Shown: positions 1 through 5,385 of the stretch, in pieces
Layout: each line of letters opens with the position of its first letter
Numbering within the stretch: position 1 is the stretch's first letter
Origin: Thermoplasmata archaeon
Lineage (GTDB): Archaea; Thermoplasmatota; Thermoplasmata; Thermoplasmatales; Thermoplasmataceae
NCBI GenBank assembly: GCA_021804185.1
Contig: JAJZKL010000106.1
Location: forward strand, 1 to 5,385
DNA length: 5,385 nt
Direction of reading: 5' to 3'
Notes under the pieces: generated by a model
Seen by the model: only the letters and a program-made list of their open reading frames with translations
What the model was told of the DNA's origin: nothing
The model's database searches: none
Made by a program: the position numbers and the translations under genes

Positions 1-2
1 GA

Positions 3-1433
3 GAGGGACTCACTTATGATGATGTTTTACTGGTCCCGTCAAGGACTGCGGTTGAACCCAAGGAGATTGATGTGAGTTCACGTGTCTCAAGACACATTCA
101 GGTAAAAGTTCCCCTTCTTAGTTCCCCAATGGATACAGTGACAGAAACTCAAATGGCAATTTCTATGGCGAGGGCCGGCGCCATTGGAGTGATACATCGA
201 AACCTCACAGTAAATCAACAAGCGATGATGGTGAGAAACGTTAAGCGTGAAGAGTCCATAATTATAAGAAATGTTCATACCGTCTCTCCAGACACCACAA
301 TTCAGGAAGTCAGGAACATAATGGGTACCAAGAAGATAGGGGGCTTGCCAGTCCTTGAAGGGGACAAACTTGTTGGAATTGTTACAAAAAGGGATCTGGA
401 ATTCGCCGGAAAGCAGGTAAAGACAGTTGAGGACATAATGGTCAAAAAAGTCATCTCCGCCAGGGATAACATAAAGATAGAGGAGGCAATAGAAATTCTC
501 TACAATAACCGCATAGAAAAGCTCCCTCTTGTAGATTCAAAGGGCAGGGTAGTTGGCCTTATTACAGCTAAAGACATAAACACAAGGCAGAAGTTCCCAA
601 ATGCATCTAGGGATGAAGAGGGCCAGCTTCTGGTCGGAGCTGCAGTTGGGCCATTCGATATTGAAAGAGCCGTTGCTCTTGAGAAGGAGGGGGCAAACCT
701 GATTGTTGTGGATACTGCACATGCCCATAATCAGAACGTAATGAACTCAATAAAAAAGATGAGGAAAGATGTATCGGTGGATATAATGGCTGGAAACATA
801 GCTACTTCAGAAGCAGCAGAAGATCTGATATCACTGGATGTTGACGCTCTGAGGGTTGGAATAGGCCCCGGCTCAATATGCACAACAAGAATTATAGCAG
901 GCATAGGTGTACCGCAGATTACTGCTATTTCAGATACAGCAGAGGTAGCATCCGAGCATGGCGTACCTGTCGTGGCAGATGGAGGAATAAGGTTTTCCGG
1001 TGACATTGTGAAAGCATTTGGGGCTGGTGCGAGTTCTGTAATGCTAGGTTCCCTCTTCGCAGGTACAGATGAGAGCCCTGGCAACGAAATTATAATCAGT
1101 GGAAGAAAGTACAAGGCCTACAGGGGCATGGGCTCGATAGGTGCTATACAGACAGGATTATCAGACAGGTATGGAAAGGTGGGAAGTTCAAAGTTTGTTG
1201 CAGAGGGAGTTGAAGGAGCAGTTCCATACAGGGGCAAGGTTGAAGAGGTCATCTACCAGCTAGTGGGTGGCATCCGTTCTGGAATGGGATACGTCGGTGC
1301 AAAGAATATTGATGACCTGAGGAAGAATGCAAGATTTGTCAGAATAACCGGCAATGGGCTCAGGGAAAGCCACCCCCATGACATAAGGATAACAGCTGAA
1401 CCCCCAAATTACCAGCTTTACAACTATTCATAA
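3..1433 (+). CDS. guaB: Inosine-5'-monophosphate dehydrogenase (5'-truncated by window edge)
   Basis: IMP dehydrogenase oxidises IMP to XMP with NAD+, the committed cytosolic step towards guanine nucleotides. The frame is open from base 3 (bases 1-2 belong to the previous codon), giving 476 visible residues. The first of them, EGLTYDDVLLVPSRTAVEP, is the conserved N-terminus of the family, so only a few residues are missing. The GTG at 72 lies inside this conserved region and is not the start. A pair of CBS motifs (Bateman module, about residues 86-195) is inserted in the TIM barrel. The catalytic loop GPGSICTTR carries the nucleophile Cys293. The IMP-binding ADGGIR follows near 325, YRGMGS near 373, and the flap Arg389-Tyr390 that activates water in the hydrolysis step is in SDRYGK. 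The C-terminus has the typical LRESHPHD stretch. All catalytic elements are intact, so it should be active. GMP reductase is a less likely alternative, because the CBS pair and the Arg-Tyr flap favour IMPDH. Confidence 0.97.
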   Translation, partial: EGLTYDDVLLVPSRTAVEPKEIDVSSRVSRHIQVKVPLLSSPMDTVTETQMAISMARAGAIGVIHRNLTVNQQAMMVRNVKREESIIIRNVHTVSPDTTIQEVRNIMGTKKIGGLPVLEGDKLVGIVTKRDLEFAGKQVKTVEDIMVKKVISARDNIKIEEAIEILYNNRIEKLPLVDSKGRVVGLITAKDINTRQKFPNASRDEEGQLLVGAAVGPFDIERAVALEKEGANLIVVDTAHAHNQNVMNSIKKMRKDVSVDIMAGNIATSEAAEDLISLDVDALRVGIGPGSICTTRIIAGIGVPQITAISDTAEVASEHGVPVVADGGIRFSGDIVKAFGAGASSVMLGSLFAGTDESPGNEIIISGRKYKAYRGMGSIGAIQTGLSDRYGKVGSSKFVAEGVEGAVPYRGKVEEVIYQLVGGIRSGMGYVGAKNIDDLRKNARFVRITGNGLRESHPHDIRITAEPPNYQLYNYS

Positions 1434-1436
1434 TAA

Positions 1437-1474
1437 TGTGGAATGTCTTTTTCACATTCCATAGAATAATTTTT
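1437..1474 (+). terminator. Hairpin plus T run after guaB, possible terminator
   Basis: An inverted repeat begins 3 bases after the guaB stop codon. Its arms are 1437-1446 and 1454-1463: 10 pairs including one G-T wobble, with a perfect core of TGGAATGT and ACATTCCA. The 7-base loop contains five T residues, and a second T5 run lies at 1470-1474. Archaeal RNA polymerase terminates mainly at T runs and does not require a hairpin, so the T runs may be the working part. The second run overlaps the likely TATA box of the next gene. Function is inferred from position and structure only. Confidence 0.5.
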
Positions 1475-1477
1475 ATC
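1470..1477 (+). promoter_or_regulatory. Probable TATA box of the surface-protein gene
   Basis: The A/T-rich octamer TTTTTATC is centred about 28 bases before the ATG at 1502. That is the TATA-to-start spacing of an archaeal leaderless transcript. No Shine-Dalgarno sequence is visible before the ATG, which agrees with leaderless translation. The intergenic gap is only 68 bases, and a terminator-like hairpin precedes this site, so separate transcription from guaB is plausible. Confidence 0.45.
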
Positions 1478-1501
1478 CTGAATTTTGGATCATGAGCCAG
1501 A

Positions 1502-2329
1502 ATGAAGAAATTTCCATTTGTACTGCTGGTAACCATGGCTCTTCTGCTTTCGGCCATTCCTGCATCACATGCATCCACAACCACAGTCACTATAAACAGT
1601 GCTAATGACAGTGCAGCGGTCAGCACCGTGGTTAATTCCACACTTAACATAACAGGTAGTCCGGTAGTACTTAATGCCCTTCAAATATCAAACCAGTCAA
1701 TAACGTTTTCAGCGTCTGGGAACTCATCTACAGAGGCCGGAATTGAGAGCTCGATAGCCACACTTGAAACAGGCATCTCTGTAAGTAACATTACGCTTGG
1801 GTTCAATGAGACCTCCATAAACAATGCAAACAAAGGGCTTATTCAGATACTGTATTCTACAAGCCTTTCAATGGATCTGAAGGGTATGGTAAATGGAAAG
1901 ACAATAAATATGACATGGAGGTCATTTAACTTCAGGGGTAATCTGACAGAGAAAGGCCATAATGCTAACTCAATTGGAAAGCTGGGCGTATATTTCAGCA
2001 CTGAGCCAAATTTCCTGAATTTTTCCGCCTTCTCTAAATCGCTTTCGAACTGGACATCATCTTATATCTCCTCATTGAATGACACCGAATTTTCAATGTC
2101 ATCTAGCGCAAATTACACCTCTTCTGCCGGGCTGGGGCTATTCAATTTAAGCCTGCATATAGATCCACAGTACGTCATAAAAGCTCCAGGTTATGATAAC
2201 GCATCTGGCAATTCAATAAATATAGGTAATCCGCCTGCCCATAAAAGTGACCTCTATTACGGAATTGCAGCAGGTTTTATCATAATTGTAATAGTTCTTT
2301 ACTACTATACCAGGTTCAGGCGCCGTTAA
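1502..2329 (+). CDS. Secreted, C-terminally anchored, sequon-dense surface protein of unknown function
   Basis: I do not recognise a family. The 275-residue product starts with a signal peptide: Lys2-Lys3, a hydrophobic core at about 6-18, and a possible cleavage site after SHA (residue 24). It ends with one transmembrane helix (about 253-269, rich in Ile, Val and Tyr) followed by RFRRR, a positive stop-transfer tail. About 225 residues should therefore face outside with only a short tail in the cytosol. The outer part is rich in Ser, Thr and Asn and has no cysteine. It carries 15 Asn-X-Ser/Thr sequons (Asn 35, 45, 49, 64, 74, 96, 102, 136, 147, 173, 183, 193, 204, 215, 233), which suggests a heavily glycosylated, probably beta-rich surface protein. 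The ATG at 1502 is chosen because it begins the signal peptide and sits at leaderless distance from a TATA-like box. Its last 14 bases overlap the convergent glycosylase gene. Adhesin, envelope component or solute-binding roles are all possible. Confidence 0.85.
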   Translation: MKKFPFVLLVTMALLLSAIPASHASTTTVTINSANDSAAVSTVVNSTLNITGSPVVLNALQISNQSITFSASGNSSTEAGIESSIATLETGISVSNITLGFNETSINNANKGLIQILYSTSLSMDLKGMVNGKTINMTWRSFNFRGNLTEKGHNANSIGKLGVYFSTEPNFLNFSAFSKSLSNWTSSYISSLNDTEFSMSSSANYTSSAGLGLFNLSLHIDPQYVIKAPGYDNASGNSINIGNPPAHKSDLYYGIAAGFIIIVIVLYYYTRFRRR

Positions 2330-2939
2330 TATGCCTGATCCTGTAATTCTTCTCAATTTCTGTCAAATCCATTCTTCCAATGTCATCAACAAAATTCCTT
2401 AGCCTTAAGAAATTGTCTTTGAATCGTTCATATCTCTTCGGGTTTCGAAGGATTGCAGCCGGATGGAACTGAGGCGCTATGAATGTGTTTCCAATGGCAA
2501 ATATTGAACCCTCCACTTCTGATATTGGCCCAAAATCTATCCCCAGGACGCTCCTCAGGGATTTCAGTGGAGAATTTCCCATTGGGATCAGAATCTGCGG
2601 ACGAAGAATGTTTATTTCAGCCCTGAGGAAATTGCTGCATTTCCTTATTTCAGAAATCCTGGGAGTCTTTCCTATTTTCGGCCTGCATCGGACTGCATTT
2701 GAAATGTAAACGCTGTCTATGTTAAGTTCTGCAATCTCCATTACGGTCCTGAGGAGCTTTCCGCTCCTGCCTACGAATGGGATTCCTGTTTCATCCTCCC
2801 TGGCCCCTGGTGCCTCGCCTATTACCATAATCTGGGGGTTTGTTTCACCAGTTCCACATACGGCTCTCTTACGGGAGAAGAAAAGATCGCATCTCTTGCA
2901 GGATTGAATTTCCCGGTTGAGCTCCTGAAGGGAATCCAT
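2316..2939 (-). CDS. udg: Uracil-DNA glycosylase, family 4 (iron-sulfur type)
   Basis: This enzyme cuts uracil, produced by cytosine deamination, from DNA and so starts base excision repair. The 207-residue length suits family 4. Four cysteines (14, 17, 85, 101) in a C-x2-C...C-x15-C arrangement match the family's 4Fe-4S ligands. Motif 1 is GEAPGAREDETGIPFVGRSG (41-60), including the GEAPG active-site turn and the G-x-PFVG segment. SNAVRCRP (80-87) is the conserved strand containing the third cysteine, and FHPAAILRNP (158-167) supplies the conserved His159. All expected motifs are present. I prefer family 4 to family 5 because of motif 1 and the close cysteine pattern. The ATG at 2939 places CxxC at the usual distance from the N-terminus. 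No good Shine-Dalgarno sequence is seen; a GGAA lies about 11 bases upstream. The gene follows the EamA transporter by 8 bases, so the two are probably cotranscribed and perhaps translationally coupled. Its 3' end overlaps the convergent surface-protein gene by 14 bases. Confidence 0.95.
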   Translation of the reverse strand: MDSLQELNREIQSCKRCDLFFSRKRAVCGTGETNPQIMVIGEAPGAREDETGIPFVGRSGKLLRTVMEIAELNIDSVYISNAVRCRPKIGKTPRISEIRKCSNFLRAEINILRPQILIPMGNSPLKSLRSVLGIDFGPISEVEGSIFAIGNTFIAPQFHPAAILRNPKRYERFKDNFLRLRNFVDDIGRMDLTEIEKNYRIRHINGA

Positions 2940-2947
2940 GGGTTCGA

Positions 2948-3847
2948 TTATTCCGTTGATTTATTTACTACTTTTGTTTGGGCATTTCCAGATTTGCCAA
3001 AGGAGGAAAGGAAGATGCCAGCACTGATCAATGCGAAGCCGGCATAAGTGTACGTCGTACTGACCTCATGAAGGAGGATAAGGCTAAAAACAATGGACAA
3101 AGCAGGAACAAGGAAGAAGAATGATGATATTTCGGAGACAGGGTATTTTCTTACAAGGTACAGGAAAATGCCGTAGGCTACAGCAGTACCGATAGACCCC
3201 ATAAGCAGTGTTATAAGAAGGAACTGAACTGTAAGACCGTGAATTGTGAAGTTTCCTGGCGCCAGAGAGAATAGGGCAAGGAATGGAAGGGCATAGACAA
3301 ACTGTATTGTATTGACACTCCTGCTGTCCTGGTTTGTAAAATACTTCTTGAAGACTATTGTTGCAGAGGCCCATGATATGGCTGCAAAGAGAAGAAGGAA
3401 CAGCCCAATGCCTGGCCTTATGATCAGATGGTCAACGAATACGACAATCAGGCCGGCGAAACCTAGGGCAGTCCCAGCTATCTTAAGAGCAGAGGCCCTC
3501 TCTCCAAGAAAAACGAATGAGAAGATAATTGTGAGTACCGGGAAAGTGTATATTATAATGGAGCTCAACGCAGAGGTTTCTGTGCTCTCACCAAGGAGCC
3601 AGAAAGACATGAAAGCAACAATGTTTATCAAACCATAGATTACAAGGAGAATATTCTCTCTCTTTCCAGAGGGCCATTTTAGGCCTCTCCCGAATAGTGC
3701 AATAGCAAAAATCAGGGCGAAGACAATCCTGAAGAGAACAACCCCTTCCGGCCCCTCATAAGACAGGGCGAATTTTACAAGTGGATAGTTTAGGGCCCAG
3801 GCCGATGCCATAACCAGAAAGAGGAGAGCATCCCCGAATCGGTTCAC
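2948..3847 (-). CDS. EamA/DMT-superfamily transporter, 10 transmembrane helices
   Basis: This is a 299-residue inner-membrane permease of the drug/metabolite transporter superfamily. Ten hydrophobic helices are visible at about 6-26, 35-53, 65-84, 93-113, 120-139, 146-164, 180-196, 206-228, 240-259 and 264-281. They form two EamA repeats (about 6-137 and 147-281). Each repeat has the typical acidic ending of a helix (FLGE near 113-116 and LLHE near 258-261). WALNYPLVKFAL in helix 1 and YPVSEISSFFFLVPALS near 235-251 are characteristic of the family. The substrate cannot be predicted; known relatives export amino acids, metabolites or drugs. The GTG start at 3847 gives a helix 1 of normal length. 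The hydrophilic C-terminal tail (about 285-299) is unremarkable. It is the first gene of a probable two-gene minus-strand operon with the uracil-DNA glycosylase 8 bases downstream, and is divergent from the DP1 gene. A functional link with DNA repair is not evident and the pairing may be incidental. Confidence 0.92.
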   Translation of the reverse strand: MNRFGDALLFLVMASAWALNYPLVKFALSYEGPEGVVLFRIVFALIFAIALFGRGLKWPSGKRENILLVIYGLINIVAFMSFWLLGESTETSALSSIIIYTFPVLTIIFSFVFLGERASALKIAGTALGFAGLIVVFVDHLIIRPGIGLFLLLFAAISWASATIVFKKYFTNQDSRSVNTIQFVYALPFLALFSLAPGNFTIHGLTVQFLLITLLMGSIGTAVAYGIFLYLVRKYPVSEISSFFFLVPALSIVFSLILLHEVSTTYTYAGFALISAGIFLSSFGKSGNAQTKVVNKSTE

Positions 3848-3865
3848 CTTTCAAGAATGCACTTA

Positions 3866-3885
3866 ATGTATTTCTCTTTATTTTT
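3866..3885 (-). promoter_or_regulatory. Possible TATA region of the transporter-glycosylase operon
   Basis: Read on the minus strand, two A/T-rich candidates precede the GTG start at 3847: AAATACAT (3873-3866, about 19-26 bases upstream) and AATAAA within 3885-3879 (about 32-38 bases upstream). The first would give a nearly leaderless transcript and the second a short leader. Neither is a perfect match to an archaeal TATA box, so the assignment is tentative. Confidence 0.3.
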
Positions 3886-3906
3886 CCTTCATCTTTATGG
3901 CTCATT

Positions 3907-3930
3907 CCCGGAGATAGATTTATCTCCAGG
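3907..3930. promoter_or_regulatory. 24-bp imperfect palindrome, candidate operator in divergent intergenic region
   Basis: The arms GGAGATA (3910-3916) and TATCTCC (3921-3927) are perfect inverted repeats around GATT. The symmetry extends to CC/GG at 3907-3908 and 3929-3930, so 10 of 12 base pairs match. The centre lies about 63 bases before the DP1 start and 71 bases before the transporter start, upstream of both candidate TATA boxes. That suits a dimeric helix-turn-helix regulator controlling one or both directions, most naturally as an activator. The half-site GGAGATA recurs at 3976-3982, next to and overlapping the DP1 ATG. No regulator gene is in the window, so the binding protein is unknown. 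The rest of the 134-base gap is A/T-rich with no further clear structure. Confidence 0.45.
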
Positions 3931-3953
3931 CATCTTTCACAGCTACAATAAAA

Positions 3954-3964
3954 TATTATTTATG
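3954..3964 (+). promoter_or_regulatory. Probable TATA box of the DP1 gene
   Basis: The A/T-rich run TATTATTTATG is centred about 24 bases before the ATG at 3982, the distance expected for a leaderless archaeal mRNA starting at or near that ATG. A GGAG at 3976-3979 sits only 2 bases before the ATG, too close for a normal Shine-Dalgarno interaction. This again favours leaderless initiation. Confidence 0.5.
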
Positions 3965-3981
3965 GCTACATTTTTGGAGAT

Positions 3982-5385
3982 ATGCCTGCTGATCTTTTCG
4001 GTGACCGTTTCAAAATACTCCAGTATTTCCAATCTCATGGGATACTTGTGTCACCGGCGGCACTTGAGATGATCCTCAAAAAAAGCATGGGTACAATGAT
4101 TCCCCGTATGATTTCGGATGAAATTGTCTCTTCCGGTTATCTCAGCGAAGAGAATGTCCGGAAGTTACTTCGGGGAGACAGGAAAACGATTCCAGCGAAG
4201 TTTGAGATAAGCCTCCCTGATATAAAGGTGAACAGTTCTGTAGAGGACTTCAGGGCAATGTTTGCAAACAGGTTTGAAAAGCTCTCAAGAATGGTCTCCC
4301 TTTCAGGGACGATGCGTGGATCAGTTGACATAAAAACCGCGAAAAAATTGCAGGGGGAGGCAAAAGTAGTTGGAATGGTCTCTTCCATTGATACAACTAA
4401 GAACGGGCACAAGAGGCTTGTTATTGAAGACATGGAGGATTCATTGCAGGGAATAATAATGCGGGACAGGGGGCCTGCTAATGAGCTTATACTTCAGGAT
4501 GAAGTTATAGGGATAGTCGGATCAGTCAGCCATGGAAAGGGGGACCCGGTAATATTTGTTAATGAGATTATAAGGCCAGATATCCCATACAGGGTTATAG
4601 ATGACAGGGGAAAAGAACCGTCCATTGTTGGGTCCATCTCCGACATACATGTGGGGTCGAAAACCTTCAGGAAGGACGACTTCAGGCGAATGGTAAAGTG
4701 GATAGAATCCTCTGAGGGTGAGGCCCAGAATCTGCACTACCTTATTCTTAGCGGGGATGTCATCGATGGGATAGGAGTTTATCCGGGCCAGGAGAATGAT
4801 CTCGAGCTCGTGAATCCAATGGAACAGTACGGGCTTCTGGGAGAACTGCTGCAGGGACTGCCTGATGATATACAGACTTTCATAATGCCTGGAAATCATG
4901 ACACCGTCAGGCTTGCGGAGCCTCAGCCGGAATTCAGCGGGAAGATAAAGGAATTGCTGCCTGAAAATGCATTCATGCTTCCGAACCCTTATAATCTTGT
5001 CCTTGAAAACAGGAACGTCCTCATATACCATGGAATGTCCCTTAATGATATGGTGGAACTGGTTCCAGGTGCAAACTTCACAACAATTGGGAAGGCAATT
5101 GACGAGATCTTGAAGAGGAGACATCTTTCTCCGAAATACGGAGGAAAGACGCCACTCATACCGTCACCTGTCGATTACCATGTCATTGAAAAGGTCCCTG
5201 ACATATTCATAACAGGGCATATACATTCCCACTATATGGGAAATTACAAGGGCGTGAGATATGTGAACTCTTCGACCTGGCAGTCCCAGACAGAATACCA
5301 GAGGATGATGAACTTCGCACCGAATCCATCAATATTATCTATGTTTGACCTGAATTCACAGTCGACCTTTATACAAAAGTTCGAG
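3982..5385 (+). CDS. polB: DNA polymerase D (Pol II) small subunit DP1, 3'-5' exonuclease (3' end cut by window edge)
   Basis: DP1 (gene called polB or dp1; not a family B polymerase) is the proofreading 3'-5' exonuclease subunit of the euryarchaeal replicative polymerase PolD and partners the catalytic subunit DP2. The frame is open for 468 codons to the last base with no stop, and few residues seem to be missing. In order: a small helical N-terminal domain (about 1-65), a linker, an OB-fold region (about 125-200), then a calcineurin-like phosphoesterase domain (about 213-460). All metal-site motifs are intact: SDIHVGS (Asp221, His223), LSGDVIDG (Asp259), PGNHD (Asn305, His306), YHGMS (His350) and TGHIHSH (His413, His415). 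An active nuclease is expected, unlike the inactivated eukaryotic B subunits. The ATG at 3982 is the first in-frame start after a stop at 3949 and lies about 24 bases after a TATA-like box. The gene is divergent from the transporter-glycosylase operon. The DP2 gene is not in the window. Confidence 0.96.
   Translation, partial: MPADLFGDRFKILQYFQSHGILVSPAALEMILKKSMGTMIPRMISDEIVSSGYLSEENVRKLLRGDRKTIPAKFEISLPDIKVNSSVEDFRAMFANRFEKLSRMVSLSGTMRGSVDIKTAKKLQGEAKVVGMVSSIDTTKNGHKRLVIEDMEDSLQGIIMRDRGPANELILQDEVIGIVGSVSHGKGDPVIFVNEIIRPDIPYRVIDDRGKEPSIVGSISDIHVGSKTFRKDDFRRMVKWIESSEGEAQNLHYLILSGDVIDGIGVYPGQENDLELVNPMEQYGLLGELLQGLPDDIQTFIMPGNHDTVRLAEPQPEFSGKIKELLPENAFMLPNPYNLVLENRNVLIYHGMSLNDMVELVPGANFTTIGKAIDEILKRRHLSPKYGGKTPLIPSPVDYHVIEKVPDIFITGHIHSHYMGNYKGVRYVNSSTWQSQTEYQRMMNFAPNPSILSMFDLNSQSTFIQKFE

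Noticed and set aside
731..1114. 127-codon open frame on the minus strand
   Set aside because: Antisense to the catalytic core of guaB; the low-complexity Ser/Pro/Ala-rich translation is typical of a shadow frame.
1360..1650. 96-codon open frame on the minus strand across the guaB 3' end and the surface-protein 5' end
   Set aside because: It is antisense to two supported coding regions and to the hairpin, with no motif or start signal of its own.
2064..2074. A TATCTCC heptamer inside the surface-protein gene matching the palindrome half-site
   Set aside because: A single 7-mer match is expected by chance in about 5.4 kb on two strands, and there is no paired inverted copy beside it.
3312..3638. 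108-codon open frame on the plus strand inside the transporter gene
   Set aside because: Antisense to conserved EamA helices, basic composition, no start signal and no recognisable motif.
3857..4072. 71-codon open frame on the plus strand across the divergent intergenic region
   Set aside because: It overlaps the first 91 bases of DP1 in another frame, shows no promoter or ribosome-binding site, and its hydrophobicity comes simply from T-rich DNA.
4522..5124. 200-codon open frame on the minus strand
   Set aside because: It lies wholly antisense to the DP1 gene, whose metallophosphoesterase motifs are unmistakable. The translation has no recognisable domain, so it is a shadow.
1..5385. Possible mobile element, defence island, CRISPR array or new multi-gene system
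   Set aside because: I saw no transposase, integrase, nuclease-effector, toxin-antitoxin or tandem-repeat signature. Every long coding region but one belongs to a well-known housekeeping or transport family, and composition looks even across the window.

Overview
This window looks like ordinary core chromosome from a euryarchaeon, most probably a member of the Thermoplasmatales or a close relative. Three things point there. It carries the small (exonuclease) subunit of the archaeal replicative polymerase PolD. It has a family 4 iron-sulfur uracil-DNA glycosylase and a secreted, C-terminally anchored protein dense in N-glycosylation sequons, as on acidophile cell surfaces. Its codons favour AGG and ATA, and TATA-like boxes lie about 25-28 bases before start codons, as expected for leaderless archaeal transcripts. 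The genus cannot be fixed from sequence alone.

Layout from left to right. The plus strand opens inside guaB (IMP dehydrogenase), which lacks only its first few codons and ends at 1433. A 68-base gap follows; it holds a hairpin, a T run and a probable TATA box. Next, on the plus strand, is a 275-residue secreted membrane-anchored protein of unknown function (1502-2329). Its last 14 bases overlap the 3' end of a minus-strand uracil-DNA glycosylase gene (2316-2939). Eight bases upstream of that gene on the minus strand is a 10-helix EamA/DMT-type transporter (2948-3847), so the two probably form a transporter-glycosylase operon. A 134-base divergent intergenic region (3848-3981) contains a strong 24-bp imperfect palindrome and TATA-like sequences. 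Reading rightward from 3982 to the window edge is the gene for DP1, the PolD small subunit. It is open for 468 codons without a stop.

Functionally the window mixes purine nucleotide synthesis (IMP to XMP, towards GTP), uracil removal from DNA, and replicative proofreading. The glycosylase and DP1 genes are divergent neighbours separated by the transporter. They share a regulatory region only through the transporter-glycosylase operon, which is an inference. I saw no tRNA, rRNA, CRISPR array, insertion sequence, attachment site or phage-like gene. I found no convincing sign of a new multi-gene system. The most notable unexplained elements are the palindrome between the divergent genes and the unrecognised sequon-dense surface protein.
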